Of a stretch of DNA of 64,000 nucleotides, positions 35,051-44,267 are shown in pieces. Origin of the DNA: Actinophytocola oryzae (lineage in GTDB: Bacteria; Actinomycetota; Actinomycetes; Mycobacteriales; Pseudonocardiaceae); NCBI RefSeq assembly GCF_004364325.1, contig NZ_SOCP01000004.1, forward strand, positions 496,001-560,000. Reading direction: 5' to 3'. A program made the position numbers and the translations under genes. How positions within the stretch are numbered: the first letter of the stretch is position 1; each line of letters starts with the position of its first letter. Below the pieces are notes generated by a model. It was not told where the DNA came from. It was given only the letters and a program-made list of their open reading frames with translations, and searched no databases.

Positions 35051-35088
35051 CTGGTGCGCGCCGGCTGCGGGTAGCCCGCGCGCACCAG
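35051..35088 (-). terminator. Terminator hairpin after PF03640 lipoprotein gene
   Basis: CTGGTGCGCG (35051-35060) pairs with CGCGCACCAG (35079-35088), and an inner GGCT/AGCC extends the stem. It lies about 80 bases past the lipoprotein stop on the minus strand. Confidence 0.5.
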
Positions 35089-35168
35089 GTTCTTTCACCG
35101 GCCGGGATCGCTGCCTCGCCCTGGGCGGCGGGAGCACCGGGCAGCGTCCGGTCGGGCCCTTCCCCGGG

Positions 35169-36062
35169 TCAGTAGCCTGTGTCGGCGCTTGGCGGCGACT
35201 CCGGGGAAGACGGCACTGGGGCCGTCGACTTGCAGCCTTCCTTCTCGACCACGAACCACACTCCGCCGAAGCCGTGTCCGTTGGTCTGTCCGGGTTTCTC
35301 GTCCTTGGCAAACGAGTACACCGGCCAGCCCCCGACGGTGACCTGCTTCGACCCGTCCGGCCGGAGGACAGTGCCCACCAGAGCCGGATCAACACCTCTG
35401 ACGGCCACCTCGGTGGTCGTCAGCAGTGGCGGCCAGTCGACCGCACACTGACCGTCGCAGCGGGACTGCGACGGAGCCTTGTCATCCTTCGTGAAGAGGT
35501 ACAGCGTGCGACCGTCCTGGTCGGTCAGCGCGTTGCCGAAGCCCGGGATGTCCGTCGACACCACCGCTGTCGGTTTCGCGGGCGCACCCGCCTTGGTGCC
35601 CAGCGGGGTCACGGCGTACCACGCGTCCTGCAGGCCCTGCCCGGTCGCCTCGCCCCTGGTCGTGTCGCCGGAGTACGTGTAGACCGGCCAGCCGCCGACC
35701 GTCACCTGCGTGGTGCCGTCGGGACGGGTCACCGTGCCCAGGAGATCGCGGTCCACACCGGCGCTGAGGACGTCGCTCCCCAGGAGCGGCGGCCACTTCG
35801 TCGCGCACGCGTCGACGCACGTCGAGGTCGGCGGGTTCTTGCTGTCGTTGGTGAACAGGTACAGGGTCCGACCATCCTGGTCGGTCAACACCGTGCCGAG
35901 CCCGGCGACGCCCGCCGTGTTCAGCGACACGGACGCCTGCTGTGCCTGTCCCGCGGGCGCGGCCGCCGGCTCGATCAGCGTCGGAGGACCTGGCGCCGCG
36001 CCGCACCCCGTGAGCAGGGCCAGACCGGCGAACACCGGGACCACCAGACGCTTGCGCGACAT
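35169..36062 (-). CDS. Lipoprotein with two PF03640 (COG4315) repeats
   Basis: A 297-residue secreted lipoprotein. The signal MSRKRLVVPVFAGLALLTGC ends in a lipobox with Cys20. Two repeat modules follow, each containing TDQDGRTLYLFT, a Cys pair (STCVDACATKWPPLL; SRCDGQCAVDWPPLL) and TVGGWPVY. A Ser/Pro-rich tail ends the protein. The family is secreted and of unknown function. ATG 36062 is preferred; an ATG nine bases upstream sits too close to AAGGG. It is divergent from the ABC exporter genes. Confidence 0.88.
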   Translation of the reverse strand: MSRKRLVVPVFAGLALLTGCGAAPGPPTLIEPAAAPAGQAQQASVSLNTAGVAGLGTVLTDQDGRTLYLFTNDSKNPPTSTCVDACATKWPPLLGSDVLSAGVDRDLLGTVTRPDGTTQVTVGGWPVYTYSGDTTRGEATGQGLQDAWYAVTPLGTKAGAPAKPTAVVSTDIPGFGNALTDQDGRTLYLFTKDDKAPSQSRCDGQCAVDWPPLLTTTEVAVRGVDPALVGTVLRPDGSKQVTVGGWPVYSFAKDEKPGQTNGHGFGGVWFVVEKEGCKSTAPVPSSPESPPSADTGY

Positions 36063-36171
36063 GGACGGCATCCCTTCTGTCCGAAGTGGCCGGCGCGCTG
36101 GTCGTGCCGACCGGCTGCCATGAAAACGGATTCGCACCCGTTCCGGTTCACGCCCGGCTAGATTTCCCACC

Positions 36172-37077
36172 GTGACCCAAACCGCGATCGCCGTCGACGA
36201 CGTGCGCAAGTCGTACGGCGACCTCAAGGCGGTGGACGGCGTGTCGTTCACCGTCGCCGAAGGGGAGTTCTTCGGCATCCTCGGACCCAACGGCGCCGGT
36301 AAGACCACCACGCTGGAAATCATCGAGGGACTGCGCGAACCGGACGCGGGAACCGTGCACCTGCTCGGCACCTCGCCGTGGCCACGCGACACCGCGCTGC
36401 TGCCACGCATCGGCGTACAGCTGCAGGCCACCGCGTTCTTCGACAAGCTCACCGCACGCGAACAGCTGCACACCTTCGCCGCCCTGTACGGCGTCGGCGC
36501 AGGCCGCGTCGACGAGATGCTGGAGCTGGTCGGGCTCGCGGACAAGGCGAACACGCGTGAGGACAGGCTGTCCGGCGGCCAGCGCCAGCGGCTGTCGATC
36601 GCGTGCGCGCTCGTCCACGACCCGGACATCGTGTTCCTCGACGAGCCGACCGCCGCGCTCGACCCGCAGGCACGCCGCAACCTGTGGGACGTCCTGCGTG
36701 CCATCCAGGAGCGCGGCAAGACGATCCTCTACACGACCCACTACCTCGACGAGGCCGAGATCCTCTGCGACCGGGTCGCGATCATGGACAACGGCAGGAT
36801 CCTCGCGCTCGACGCGCCGGCCCGGCTCGTCCGCGGCCTCGACGCGCCGACCCGCGTCATCCTCGAGCGCGGCTCGCTCACCGCCGCCGACGCGAAGGCG
36901 TTACCCGGCGCGGACGACGTCAGCGAGGACGAGGTGTCGCTGACGATCTCCACCCGCGAGGCGGCGGACCTGCTCTCCGCGCTGGCCGACCGCCGCGCGC
37001 TCGCCGGGCTGCAGGTGCGCACGGCAACGCTGGAGGACGTCTTCCTCGACCTGACCGGACGGGAGTACCGCGCGTGA
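36172..37077 (+). CDS. ABC exporter ATP-binding protein (ABC-2 type)
   Basis: A 301-residue ATPase of the drug or lipid exporter class. Walker A is GPNGAGKTT (residues 38-46), the signature is LSGGQRQRLSIA near residue 133, Walker B is DIVFLDEP and the H-loop is TTHYLDEAE. The C-terminal extension (about 80 residues) is typical of DrrA/CcmA-like proteins. TAGATT lies seven bases before the GTG, so it is probably leaderless. The stop overlaps the permease start by four bases. Confidence 0.94.
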   Translation: MTQTAIAVDDVRKSYGDLKAVDGVSFTVAEGEFFGILGPNGAGKTTTLEIIEGLREPDAGTVHLLGTSPWPRDTALLPRIGVQLQATAFFDKLTAREQLHTFAALYGVGAGRVDEMLELVGLADKANTREDRLSGGQRQRLSIACALVHDPDIVFLDEPTAALDPQARRNLWDVLRAIQERGKTILYTTHYLDEAEILCDRVAIMDNGRILALDAPARLVRGLDAPTRVILERGSLTAADAKALPGADDVSEDEVSLTISTREAADLLSALADRRALAGLQVRTATLEDVFLDLTGREYRA

Positions 37078-38120
37078 CCGCGTTCAAGAGCCTCGCCACG
37101 GCGATGGTCAAGATCTTCTACCGGGACAAGGCGACGCTGTTCTTCACGTTCGTCTTCCCGCTCATGTTCCTGGTCATCTTCGGGCTGCTGTTCCGCGACG
37201 CCGGCGCGTCGCGGACCGAGATCGCCGTCGTCGGCGACGGCCCGGTGATCGCCGGGCTCCAGCAGACCGGCGCGCTGGAGCTGACCCACTTCAGGACGGT
37301 CGACGAGGCCGTCCAGAAGGTGCGCGACGGCGACCTGCCCGCGATGGTCGCGCAGGACGGCGACGAGGTCACCTACCGGTTCGCGCAGAGCGACCAGACG
37401 CAGGCGAGCATCGTCGGCGGGATCGTGCAGGGCGTGGTCAGCCACATGAACCAGCAGGCGACGGGGGAGCCGGAGAAGTACACGATCGACGCGAGCAACG
37501 TCGAGGACTCCTCGCTCAAGCCGATCCAGTACATCACCCCGGGCATCATGTCGTGGGGCGTCGCGGTGACGGCCGTGTTCGGTGCCGCGCTGACGCTCGT
37601 GAGCTGGCGCAAGAAGCAGGTGCTCCGGCGGATCCGGCTCGCACCGGTCGGTGCCACGACAGTGCTGACGGCGCGGGTCGTGGTGACCGTCGGCGTCGCG
37701 ATCGTGCAGGTGATGGTGTTCATCGGGGTCGGACTGCTGCCGATCTTCGGCCTCCAGCTGACCGGCACGTGGTGGCTGTCGATCCCGGTGTTCCTGCTCG
37801 GCATCCTGGCGTTCTTCTCGATCGGCATGCTGGTCGGCGCGTTCTGCAAGACGGAGGAGGCGGCCACGGCGGCGGCGAACATCGTGGTGCTGCCCATGGC
37901 GTTCCTGTCCGGCACGTTCTTCCCGATCGACGCGGCCCCGCAGTGGCTGCGGACGGTGTCGCAGATCTTCCCGCTGCGGCACATGAACGACGGGATCACG
38001 GACTTCCTCGTCCGGGGCCAGGGCGCGAGCGCGCTGGTACTGCCCTGCGTCGTGCTGTCGGGCTTCGTCCTCGTCGTCGGCGCGATCGCGGCAAAAGTCT
38101 TCCAGTGGGAAGACGACTAG
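37074..38120 (+). CDS. ABC-2 type exporter permease
   Basis: A 348-residue permease: one N-terminal membrane helix (ATLFFTFVFPLMFLVIFGLL), a roughly 150-residue extracytoplasmic domain, then five C-terminal helices, the ABC2_membrane_3 (PF12698) layout. The GTG start is coupled to the ATPase stop (GTGA). The substrate is unknown; the adjacent MarR regulator suggests a xenobiotic or antibiotic efflux role, which is inference. Its TAG stop touches the stop codon of the convergent marR-type gene. Confidence 0.93.
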   Translation: MTAFKSLATAMVKIFYRDKATLFFTFVFPLMFLVIFGLLFRDAGASRTEIAVVGDGPVIAGLQQTGALELTHFRTVDEAVQKVRDGDLPAMVAQDGDEVTYRFAQSDQTQASIVGGIVQGVVSHMNQQATGEPEKYTIDASNVEDSSLKPIQYITPGIMSWGVAVTAVFGAALTLVSWRKKQVLRRIRLAPVGATTVLTARVVVTVGVAIVQVMVFIGVGLLPIFGLQLTGTWWLSIPVFLLGILAFFSIGMLVGAFCKTEEAATAAANIVVLPMAFLSGTFFPIDAAPQWLRTVSQIFPLRHMNDGITDFLVRGQGASALVLPCVVLSGFVLVVGAIAAKVFQWEDD

Positions 38121-38624
38121 TTAGTCCTCGAAGTCGCCGACTGCTTTGCGGACCTTCGCCAGTAGTTCGGTGAGCTGCTCGGTCTGGCGCTCCGTGAGGC
38201 CGCGCAACCCGAAGTCGATCTCGGTGACGGCCTTGGTCGCGGCCTCACGGCGTTCCCGCCCGGCGACGGTGATCTCGGCGAGCGTGGTGCGCCGGTCGGT
38301 GGGGTGGGGGAGCCGCTTGACCAGTCCGTCGGCCTCGAGGCGGTCGACGATGTTGGTGACGCTCGTCGGGTGCAGTTGCAGGCGTTCACCCATGACCCGC
38401 ATGGGCAGGCTGCCGCGTTTGGCGAACGTCAGCAGGACGAGTGCCTCGAAACGGGCGAACGTCAGGCCGTGCGGACGCAGCGCGGCGTCCACAGCGGACT
38501 GGAGCACCTGTTGGACGCGCATGATGCTGGTGACCGCGGCCATCGTGGTCGAGGGGCCGACCTGGTCCTCCCAAAGCTCAGCGGCACGGGAGATCGGGTC
38601 GAACGGCAAAGCACGCTGGCTCAT
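38121..38624 (-). CDS. MarR-family transcriptional regulator
   Basis: A 167-residue winged-helix regulator with LTFARFEALVLLTFAKRGSL, HPTSVTNIVDRLEADGLVKR (recognition helix) and the wing PHPTDRRTTLAEITVAG. Its stop codon abuts that of the ABC permease with no base between. TAACTT ends eight bases before the ATG, and the palindrome TTACCAGTCGGTAC overlaps this -10, suggesting autoregulation. The convergent exporter is the obvious candidate target. Confidence 0.92.
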   Translation of the reverse strand: MSQRALPFDPISRAAELWEDQVGPSTTMAAVTSIMRVQQVLQSAVDAALRPHGLTFARFEALVLLTFAKRGSLPMRVMGERLQLHPTSVTNIVDRLEADGLVKRLPHPTDRRTTLAEITVAGRERREAATKAVTEIDFGLRGLTERQTEQLTELLAKVRKAVGDFED

Positions 38625-38635
38625 GGCGCTTGAAG

Positions 38636-38649
38636 TTACCAGTCGGTAC
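38636..38649. promoter_or_regulatory. TTACC-N4-GGTA palindrome at MarR promoter
   Basis: TTACCAGTCGGTAC has the same half-site pattern as the acyl-CoA gene operators (TTACY-N4-RGTA) but a different centre. It covers the -10 element (TAACTT on the minus strand) of the marR-type gene. It may be that protein's own site and only coincidentally similar. Confidence 0.4.
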
Positions 38650-38693
38650 CGGCAGGGTGCCTTTCGCACATATTCCCTGGGACAGGAGTTCAC

Positions 38694-39002
38694 GTGTTGG
38701 TCGCATTCAGCGTGGCCCCGGCGGGCGGCGAGTCGGACAGTGTCAGCGCGGCGGTGGCGGCGGCGGTCCGGGTGGTCCGCGAGAGCGGGTTGCCGTGCGA
38801 GACGAACGCCATGTTCACCAACGTCGAGGGCGAGTGGGACGAGGTGATGGCCGTGGTCAAGCAGGCCGTCGACGTCGTGGCGGCCAGTGCGCCGAGGGTG
38901 TCGCTGGTGCTGAAGGCCGACATCCGGCCCGGCTACACGGGTCAGCTGACGGCGAAGGTGGCGCGGATCGAGGCCCATCTGACCGAGGGCGGTGAAGGCT
39001 GA
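38694..39002 (+). CDS. MTH1187-family thiamine-binding protein
   Basis: A 102-residue protein of the MTH1187/YkoF-like (DUF77, PF01910) family, small ferredoxin-like folds that bind thiamine-type ligands. Landmarks are [37 protein letters not shown] and the C-terminal basic/acidic helix. GTG 38694 follows AGGAG with good spacing. Role uncertain; no thiamine biosynthesis genes or TPP riboswitch were seen nearby. Confidence 0.85.
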   Translation: MLVAFSVAPAGGESDSVSAAVAAAVRVVRESGLPCETNAMFTNVEGEWDEVMAVVKQAVDVVAASAPRVSLVLKADIRPGYTGQLTAKVARIEAHLTEGGEG

Positions 39003-39082
39003 CGCCGCGCCGGGCCCGTGGGGTGGGGCACTAACGCGGAGCAGCCCGACACGCCGGGGCGGGGCCGTGCCAGGATGGATAT

Positions 39083-40054
39083 GTGACAAGGCCAGACCCA
39101 CGCCAAACCGCGGCACTGTCGGCCGCCCTGTCCGGGGCGGTTGACCTGTCGGGCCTCAAGGCCCGCGCCGAGGCCGCCAGCAAGCCAACGCCCGCCGCCC
39201 CCGCGTCGTCGGACGGCACCCCGACCTCCGACAGCCCGTTCGTCATCGACGTCACCGAGGAGACGTTCCAGGCCGACGTCGTCGACCGGTCGCTCCAGGT
39301 GCCGGTCATCGTCGACCTGTGGGCCGAGTGGTGCGGCCCGTGCAAGCAGCTGTCGCCGGTGCTGGAACGCCTGGCCAAGGCCGCGAACGGCGCGTGGATC
39401 CTCGCCAAGGTCGACGTCGACGCCAACCCGCGCATCGCGCAGCTCTTCGGGGTCCAGTCGATCCCGACGGTCGTCGCCATCGCCGGCGGGCAGCCGGTGG
39501 AGGCGTTCGCGGGCGCACAGCCGGAGCCGCAGATCAAGCAGTGGCTGACCGCGCTGCTCGACGCGCTGCGCGACCGCCTGCCCGGCATCAGTGCCGCCGA
39601 GGCCGGCGCAGGCGAGGAGGCCGCCGAGCCGACCCCCGAGCCGGAGGACCCGCGCTTCGTGGCCGCGGAGGAGGCGTTCGAGTCCGGCGACTTCGAGACC
39701 GCGACCGCCGCCTACCAGAAGATCCTCGACGAGGAGCCCGCCAACGAGCAGGCGAAGGCGGCACTGGCGCAGGTGAGGTTCCTCGCCCGCGCCGAGGCGG
39801 CCGACCCCTCGGTCGTCGTCCGCGCGGACACCTCGCCCGAGGACGTCGACGCCCAGCTCTCCGCTGCCGACGTCGAGCTGGCCAACCAGCGGATCGAGCA
39901 GGCGTTCAAGCGGTTGCTCGACCTGATCCGCCGGACCGCCGGACCGGACCGGGACCGGGCACGGACGCACCTCGTCGAGCTGTTCGGGTTGTTCCCCGCC
40001 GAGGACCCGCTGGTGGCGAAGGCACGCAGGGACCTGGCCAGCGCACTGTTCTGA
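39083..40054 (+). CDS. Thioredoxin-domain protein with C-terminal TPR (CnoX/YbbN-like)
   Basis: A 323-residue protein: a flexible Ala/Pro-rich N-terminus (1-50), a thioredoxin fold with active site [11 protein letters not shown] (Cys84, Cys87), an acidic Pro/Glu linker (about 170-190), and a tetratricopeptide-like region to the end ([20 protein letters not shown]). The architecture matches YbbN/CnoX co-chaperones, which protect proteins during oxidative stress; the CxxC is kept here. GTG 39083 follows CAGGAT and six bases, so it is predicted leaderless. Confidence 0.9.
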   Translation: MTRPDPRQTAALSAALSGAVDLSGLKARAEAASKPTPAAPASSDGTPTSDSPFVIDVTEETFQADVVDRSLQVPVIVDLWAEWCGPCKQLSPVLERLAKAANGAWILAKVDVDANPRIAQLFGVQSIPTVVAIAGGQPVEAFAGAQPEPQIKQWLTALLDALRDRLPGISAAEAGAGEEAAEPTPEPEDPRFVAAEEAFESGDFETATAAYQKILDEEPANEQAKAALAQVRFLARAEAADPSVVVRADTSPEDVDAQLSAADVELANQRIEQAFKRLLDLIRRTAGPDRDRARTHLVELFGLFPAEDPLVAKARRDLASALF

Positions 40055-40067
40055 CGGAGCAAGCGAG

Positions 40068-40100
40068 AAGGCCGCGGTCAGGGCTCCTGACCGCGGCCTT
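40068..40100. terminator. Strong bidirectional terminator
   Basis: AAGGCCGCGGTCAGG (40068-40082) and CCTGACCGCGGCCTT (40086-40100) form a perfect 15-bp stem with a 3-base loop. It lies between the convergent thioredoxin-like and metallopeptidase genes. The A/T pairs at the base give a short T-run in both directions. Confidence 0.85.
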
Positions 40101-40118
40101 CCTCGTTCGGGCCCGTGC

Positions 40119-41597
40119 TCAGATGAAGTCCTCCGAGCAGGGGGCCGAGCCGTCCTTGTAGCCGCGGCGGAAGGCCTCCACCCTGGCGAAACCGGACTCG
40201 ACCGGGTTGCCGTTGATGTCGGCCGCGATCAGGCTGTCGTCCTGGAGCAGCTCCGCCACCGCCTCGTCGAGGTCGCCGACCGCCAGGTGCAGCTTCTTGT
40301 CCTCGGTGTTGGGGTCCTTGTCCACCGTGAACGCCGTCCAGGCACCCGTCAGGCACGCCGTGCGCAGGCCCGCGTTCTCGTCGTCGAGGTCGGCGCCGAT
40401 CTGCTTCTGGATCGCCAGGGTGTAGCGCGACGCGATCTCGGCGAACGCCGCGAAGTCACCGATGCCGGCACCGGCCGTGCCCGGTTCCGTGCCCTGGGCC
40501 GGGGGCTTGGCGATCTGCTTGAGCTTGTTCACGTCGATCCCGACGATGTTCTCGTCGGGGCAGTACGTCGCGGGGGAGGTCGACTTGCCCTTCTCGCACT
40601 TCGAGTCGTTCTGGGTGATCTCCGGCTGCTCCGCGCCGTTGTCCTTGAAGGCGTCGTCGAGGCTGTCCTGGAGCAGGCCGAGCGTGTTGTCGTCGATCGG
40701 GGCGTTGCCGCTCACCCTGTCGTCGGCCTTGCTGCGCTCCTGCTCGGTGATGCGGCTGTCGATCTCGTCCACGTCCATGGTCGCGCAACGCTTCGGGTCG
40801 TGGCTGAAGCCCTCCTGGAACGCGAACACCCGGTCGAACGCGAGACCGTGCGCGCCCTGGGTCTGGTGGTCGAGGCCCGCGGGGTCGCGGATGAAGAACA
40901 GCGTCGCGAGGATGTCGTTCAGGCCCTTGCCCGTGTTGAGCTGGAAGTGCTTGGACTTGTCGTCGACCACCCAGCGCATGAAGTTGCCCATGTAGCAGTC
41001 GGCCTGCTGCTCACGCACGATCGTCGGCGTGCTCTGGCTCATGCTGCTCTTCTCGCCGAGCCGGAACTGGACGGCGTGACCCATCTCGTGGGCCAGGACG
41101 CCGACCACCGACATCGGGCCGAACATGTCCGTCAGCGACGGCAGCAGCACGCCCCGGTCCCACGCGATCGCGTCCTCGCCGTTGCCGCCGCAGTAGAAGG
41201 CGTTAACGAAGCCCGCCGTCGACTCGCCGCAGATCGTGACGCCCGCGCCGTTCGAGTCGTAGGAGACCAGGCGCTGGATGTGGGTGAACTTCTCGTCGAA
41301 CAGGCCCGGCAGCTGCTCGTCCCAGTAGTCGTAGAGGTCGGCCACGGCGTTGGTCGCGAGGCGGTCCTCCTCGCTGCCGGTGGTGCCCTCGACCGTCAGG
41401 TCGGCGTCCGGCACCCCCTGGCGCGGGCCGGTGGGACCGTCGTTGTTGACGTCGAGACCCCCGGCGTCGTTGGGGTCGATGGCCGTGGCGGCGGACGGCC
41501 TGCCGGGCACCACCTGCGCGGCGCACCCACCGACCTGGACCACCATCGCCGCGACCGCGGCAAGGGTGAGGACCACCCGCACCCACTGCACTCGCAC
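40119..41597 (-). CDS. Zinc metallopeptidase lipoprotein (PF04228-like), paralogue A
   Basis: A roughly 492-residue lipid-anchored putative metallopeptidase. The signal ends in VVQVGGC (Cys about 25). The zinc motif LAHEMGHAVQ (His170, Glu171, His174) is followed by REQQADCYMG, in which a Glu or Asp would be the third ligand, as in the YpfJ-type neutral zinc peptidases. Several cysteines suggest disulfides. GTG 41597 is chosen because a GGGG-containing ribosome-binding site precedes it; an upstream start adds polar residues before the signal. A paralogue lies immediately upstream on the same strand. Confidence 0.88.
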   Translation of the reverse strand: MRVQWVRVVLTLAAVAAMVVQVGGCAAQVVPGRPSAATAIDPNDAGGLDVNNDGPTGPRQGVPDADLTVEGTTGSEEDRLATNAVADLYDYWDEQLPGLFDEKFTHIQRLVSYDSNGAGVTICGESTAGFVNAFYCGGNGEDAIAWDRGVLLPSLTDMFGPMSVVGVLAHEMGHAVQFRLGEKSSMSQSTPTIVREQQADCYMGNFMRWVVDDKSKHFQLNTGKGLNDILATLFFIRDPAGLDHQTQGAHGLAFDRVFAFQEGFSHDPKRCATMDVDEIDSRITEQERSKADDRVSGNAPIDDNTLGLLQDSLDDAFKDNGAEQPEITQNDSKCEKGKSTSPATYCPDENIVGIDVNKLKQIAKPPAQGTEPGTAGAGIGDFAAFAEIASRYTLAIQKQIGADLDDENAGLRTACLTGAWTAFTVDKDPNTEDKKLHLAVGDLDEAVAELLQDDSLIAADINGNPVESGFARVEAFRRGYKDGSAPCSEDFI

Positions 41598-41680
41598 AGC
41601 TGAACCCCGTTCCGAGAACCGTCTGGTCAAGCGAACCCTACTAACCCGATCGGGTGCACGTACGCGGAACCGGCGAGTCG

Positions 41681-43063
41681 CTACAGGCCGCAGGCATTGA
41701 TGCCCTGAAGCGTGCCCTTGCGGAACAGCGACACCCGGTCGAAGCCGGTCGCGACGGCCTTGCCGGCCGCGTCGCGGCCCGCGTAGTCGTACCGCAGGAG
41801 CACCTGGATGGACTCGTCGAGGTCACCGGGCGACAGCGCGAACCCCTTCTGCCGGGTCAGCAGGGTGCCCGTGTAAGCGCCGGTGACGCACAGTAACGCA
41901 CGTTGCGCGTCCTCGCCCTCCAGTGGCTTGCCGAGGGTCTTGAGCGCGGCGAGGCTGAACCGCGAGGCCAGGATCGTCCCCGTCGCGAAGTCGCCGATGT
42001 CGGTGTGCAGCTTCGGCAGCTCGCCCTCGGTGGACACGTCGATCTCGCCGGTGTCCTCGCAGTAGGCGATCGGGCCCTGGTCCGCGCCGCCGCACTCCGG
42101 CTCGGTGTCGGACGTGCGCACCGGCGGCGCCGTCCACGGCTTGCCGAACGGGGCCAGCATGTCGTTGTAGGACTTGCCGAGGTCGTCGGTGATGGTCGTC
42201 AGCAGGGTGTCGAACTCCAGGTTGCCGCCGCGTTCCGCGTCGTCGGCGGACAGGAAGCCGCGCTGGGTGAACGTCCGGTTGTCCACGCTCATGTCCTTGC
42301 ACAGGCCGACACCCTGGTCGTAGCCGTCCTGGAAGGCGGACACGCGGTCGAACGCGTCGCCGTGCGCGCCGTCGTCGGACTGCTCCGTGCCCACCGGGTC
42401 GCGGAACATGACGAGCGCCTCCATGGCCGTGTCGAGCCGGTCCTTGGTGATCCTGAGGTGCTTGGCCTTCCCGTTGACGACCCAGTGCACGAACGAGCCC
42501 GCGTAGCAGTCGGCCTGCGCCTCGATGAGGATCGTCGGGTACGCGTCGGGGTCGGCCTGCTGCTTGGCGACCGTCAACCCGGTCCGCCGCTGCACGGCGT
42601 GGCCCATCTCGTGCGCCAGCACGAACATGACCGCCGCCTCGCCGAACTTCTCCTTCAGCACGGGCAGCAGCGCGGCCCGGTCCCAGGCGATGACGTCCTC
42701 GGTGGGGCAGTAGAAGGCGTTGCCCTCGACGTCGGAGGCGCGGCGGGCGCACGGTGGCGCCTTCGCGGTCGCGCTGGAGGTGTCGACCGAGTAGTAGCCA
42801 CCCTCGAGGTCTGACCACTGCTTGTCGAACGCCGTCGGGAACGTCTCGGTCCAGAACTGCTGCACGTCGGTGACCACCGTCGCGGCCAGCTGGTCGATCT
42901 CGCCACCGTCGGTGTTGTGCACGAACGACGGGTCGACGCCGTTGCCCGGATCGGTGTTGACCACGGAGTCGCCGTTGGTCGGCGTGCCCGCGATGGTGGT
43001 CGTGCAAGCCCCGAGCACGAGCAGAAGCGGCACGAGCATGACGAGGACGGGTCGCGTGCGCAC
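41681..43063 (-). CDS. Zinc metallopeptidase lipoprotein, paralogue B
   Basis: A 460-residue paralogue of the neighbouring peptidase. The signal MRTRPVLVMLVPLLLVLGAC gives lipidated Cys20. LAHEMGHAVQRRTG (His151, Glu152, His155) and IEAQADCYAGSFVHWVV carry the metal site. Shared landmarks such as FYCPTEDVIAWDRAALLP and FRDPVG show common descent, so the pair arose by tandem duplication. The peptidase substrates are unknown. It lies five bases after the MFS gene, so they may be co-transcribed. Confidence 0.88.
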   Translation of the reverse strand: MRTRPVLVMLVPLLLVLGACTTTIAGTPTNGDSVVNTDPGNGVDPSFVHNTDGGEIDQLAATVVTDVQQFWTETFPTAFDKQWSDLEGGYYSVDTSSATAKAPPCARRASDVEGNAFYCPTEDVIAWDRAALLPVLKEKFGEAAVMFVLAHEMGHAVQRRTGLTVAKQQADPDAYPTILIEAQADCYAGSFVHWVVNGKAKHLRITKDRLDTAMEALVMFRDPVGTEQSDDGAHGDAFDRVSAFQDGYDQGVGLCKDMSVDNRTFTQRGFLSADDAERGGNLEFDTLLTTITDDLGKSYNDMLAPFGKPWTAPPVRTSDTEPECGGADQGPIAYCEDTGEIDVSTEGELPKLHTDIGDFATGTILASRFSLAALKTLGKPLEGEDAQRALLCVTGAYTGTLLTRQKGFALSPGDLDESIQVLLRYDYAGRDAAGKAVATGFDRVSLFRKGTLQGINACGL

Positions 43064-43067
43064 GGCT

Positions 43068-44258
43068 CTAGTGTGCCGGTCCTAGCGTTTCCGTGTCGTG
43101 AGGACGGCTCAATACGGCCAGAGCGACGATCGCGACCACGCCCTGTGCCGGTGCGGCTGCGTAGAGTGCGCCACCCGGGTCGCCGTCGCTCACCAGTCGG
43201 CCCGCGACAGTCGTGCCGATGCCGAAGCCTGCCCACATGACGCTGAACACCCAGGCGAAGGCCTCGATCCGCTGCCCCTCCGGGGTGAGGTCGCCGACCA
43301 GTAGCTGTTGGAGCGTCTCCACCGGACCGTTCACCAGGCCGTACAGCGTGTAGGTCGCCGCGACGAGCACGAGCGCCGCCGAGCCCGCCATGCCTGCCAG
43401 GACAAGGACAGCCGCGCCACCCAGGTGCAGCGTCACCAGCTGTGCCCCTGGGCTCCCCGGCCAGGTGCGGGCGCCGTAGCCGAGGCCGCTCACCACCGCG
43501 CCGAGTGCCAGCGCGCTGGTGAGCACACCGGCCCTGCCCGTGCCTGATGCGGCGGCCACGGCCGCCACCTCGAGGCAGCCGAAGCAGAACGTGTCCAGGA
43601 CGACCATCCCGAGCAGGAGCCGCACCCTCGGCTGTGCCAGTGGCCCGAGGAACCCGCCACGCCGCTTGGTCTCCCGCTTCGCGCGCAGCGCCGGCGTGAG
43701 CGCGATCAGCAGGTCACCGGAGAGCTTCACCACGCCGGTGACGGCCACGACGGCCTGCGCGGGCATGAGCAGCAGCAGGCCACCCGCGATCATGGGACCA
43801 GTCAGGAAGGTGGCGGTGTTCACGGCGGCGTCGAAGGCGTAGGCGGTCGTGACCTGCTCCGCCGGGATGATCGTCGGCCACAGGCCGCGCACCACCGGGC
43901 CGGCGGGCGGGATGGTCGCGCCGAGCAGACCGGTGGCGACGCACAGCACCGCCACCGGTGCGTTCGTGAACAACCCCGCGACCAGACCAACCCAGGCGAC
44001 CGTGTGGGCCGCCACCATGGTCAGCAGCACCCGGTGCGGCTCGCGCCGGTCCGCCTGGCGGCCCCGCACCGGGCCCGCGATGGCGTTGACCACCGCGAAG
44101 ACCATCACGATCAACCCGGCGCTCGCGTAGCCGTGGCGCTGCGTGAGCGCCACCAGCAACGCCAGGTTCAGCATCGAGGTGGACACACGGCCGAGCAGCA
44201 CCGCCGCCGTCAGCCCGCGGACCCCCGGTATCCGCAGCAGTTCGCGGTAGCGGCGCAC
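43068..44258 (-). CDS. MFS transporter
   Basis: A 396-residue major facilitator with about twelve membrane segments. Motif A between helices 2 and 3 appears as GPVRGRQADRREPHRVLL. The family cannot be narrowed to a substrate; it resembles small actinobacterial efflux carriers. The start is GTG 44258, nine bases after glgB ends, so it may be read from the glgB transcript. Confidence 0.88.
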   Translation of the reverse strand: MRRYRELLRIPGVRGLTAAVLLGRVSTSMLNLALLVALTQRHGYASAGLIVMVFAVVNAIAGPVRGRQADRREPHRVLLTMVAAHTVAWVGLVAGLFTNAPVAVLCVATGLLGATIPPAGPVVRGLWPTIIPAEQVTTAYAFDAAVNTATFLTGPMIAGGLLLLMPAQAVVAVTGVVKLSGDLLIALTPALRAKRETKRRGGFLGPLAQPRVRLLLGMVVLDTFCFGCLEVAAVAAASGTGRAGVLTSALALGAVVSGLGYGARTWPGSPGAQLVTLHLGGAAVLVLAGMAGSAALVLVAATYTLYGLVNGPVETLQQLLVGDLTPEGQRIEAFAWVFSVMWAGFGIGTTVAGRLVSDGDPGGALYAAAPAQGVVAIVALAVLSRPHDTETLGPAH

Positions 44259-44267
44259 GCCAGGAGG

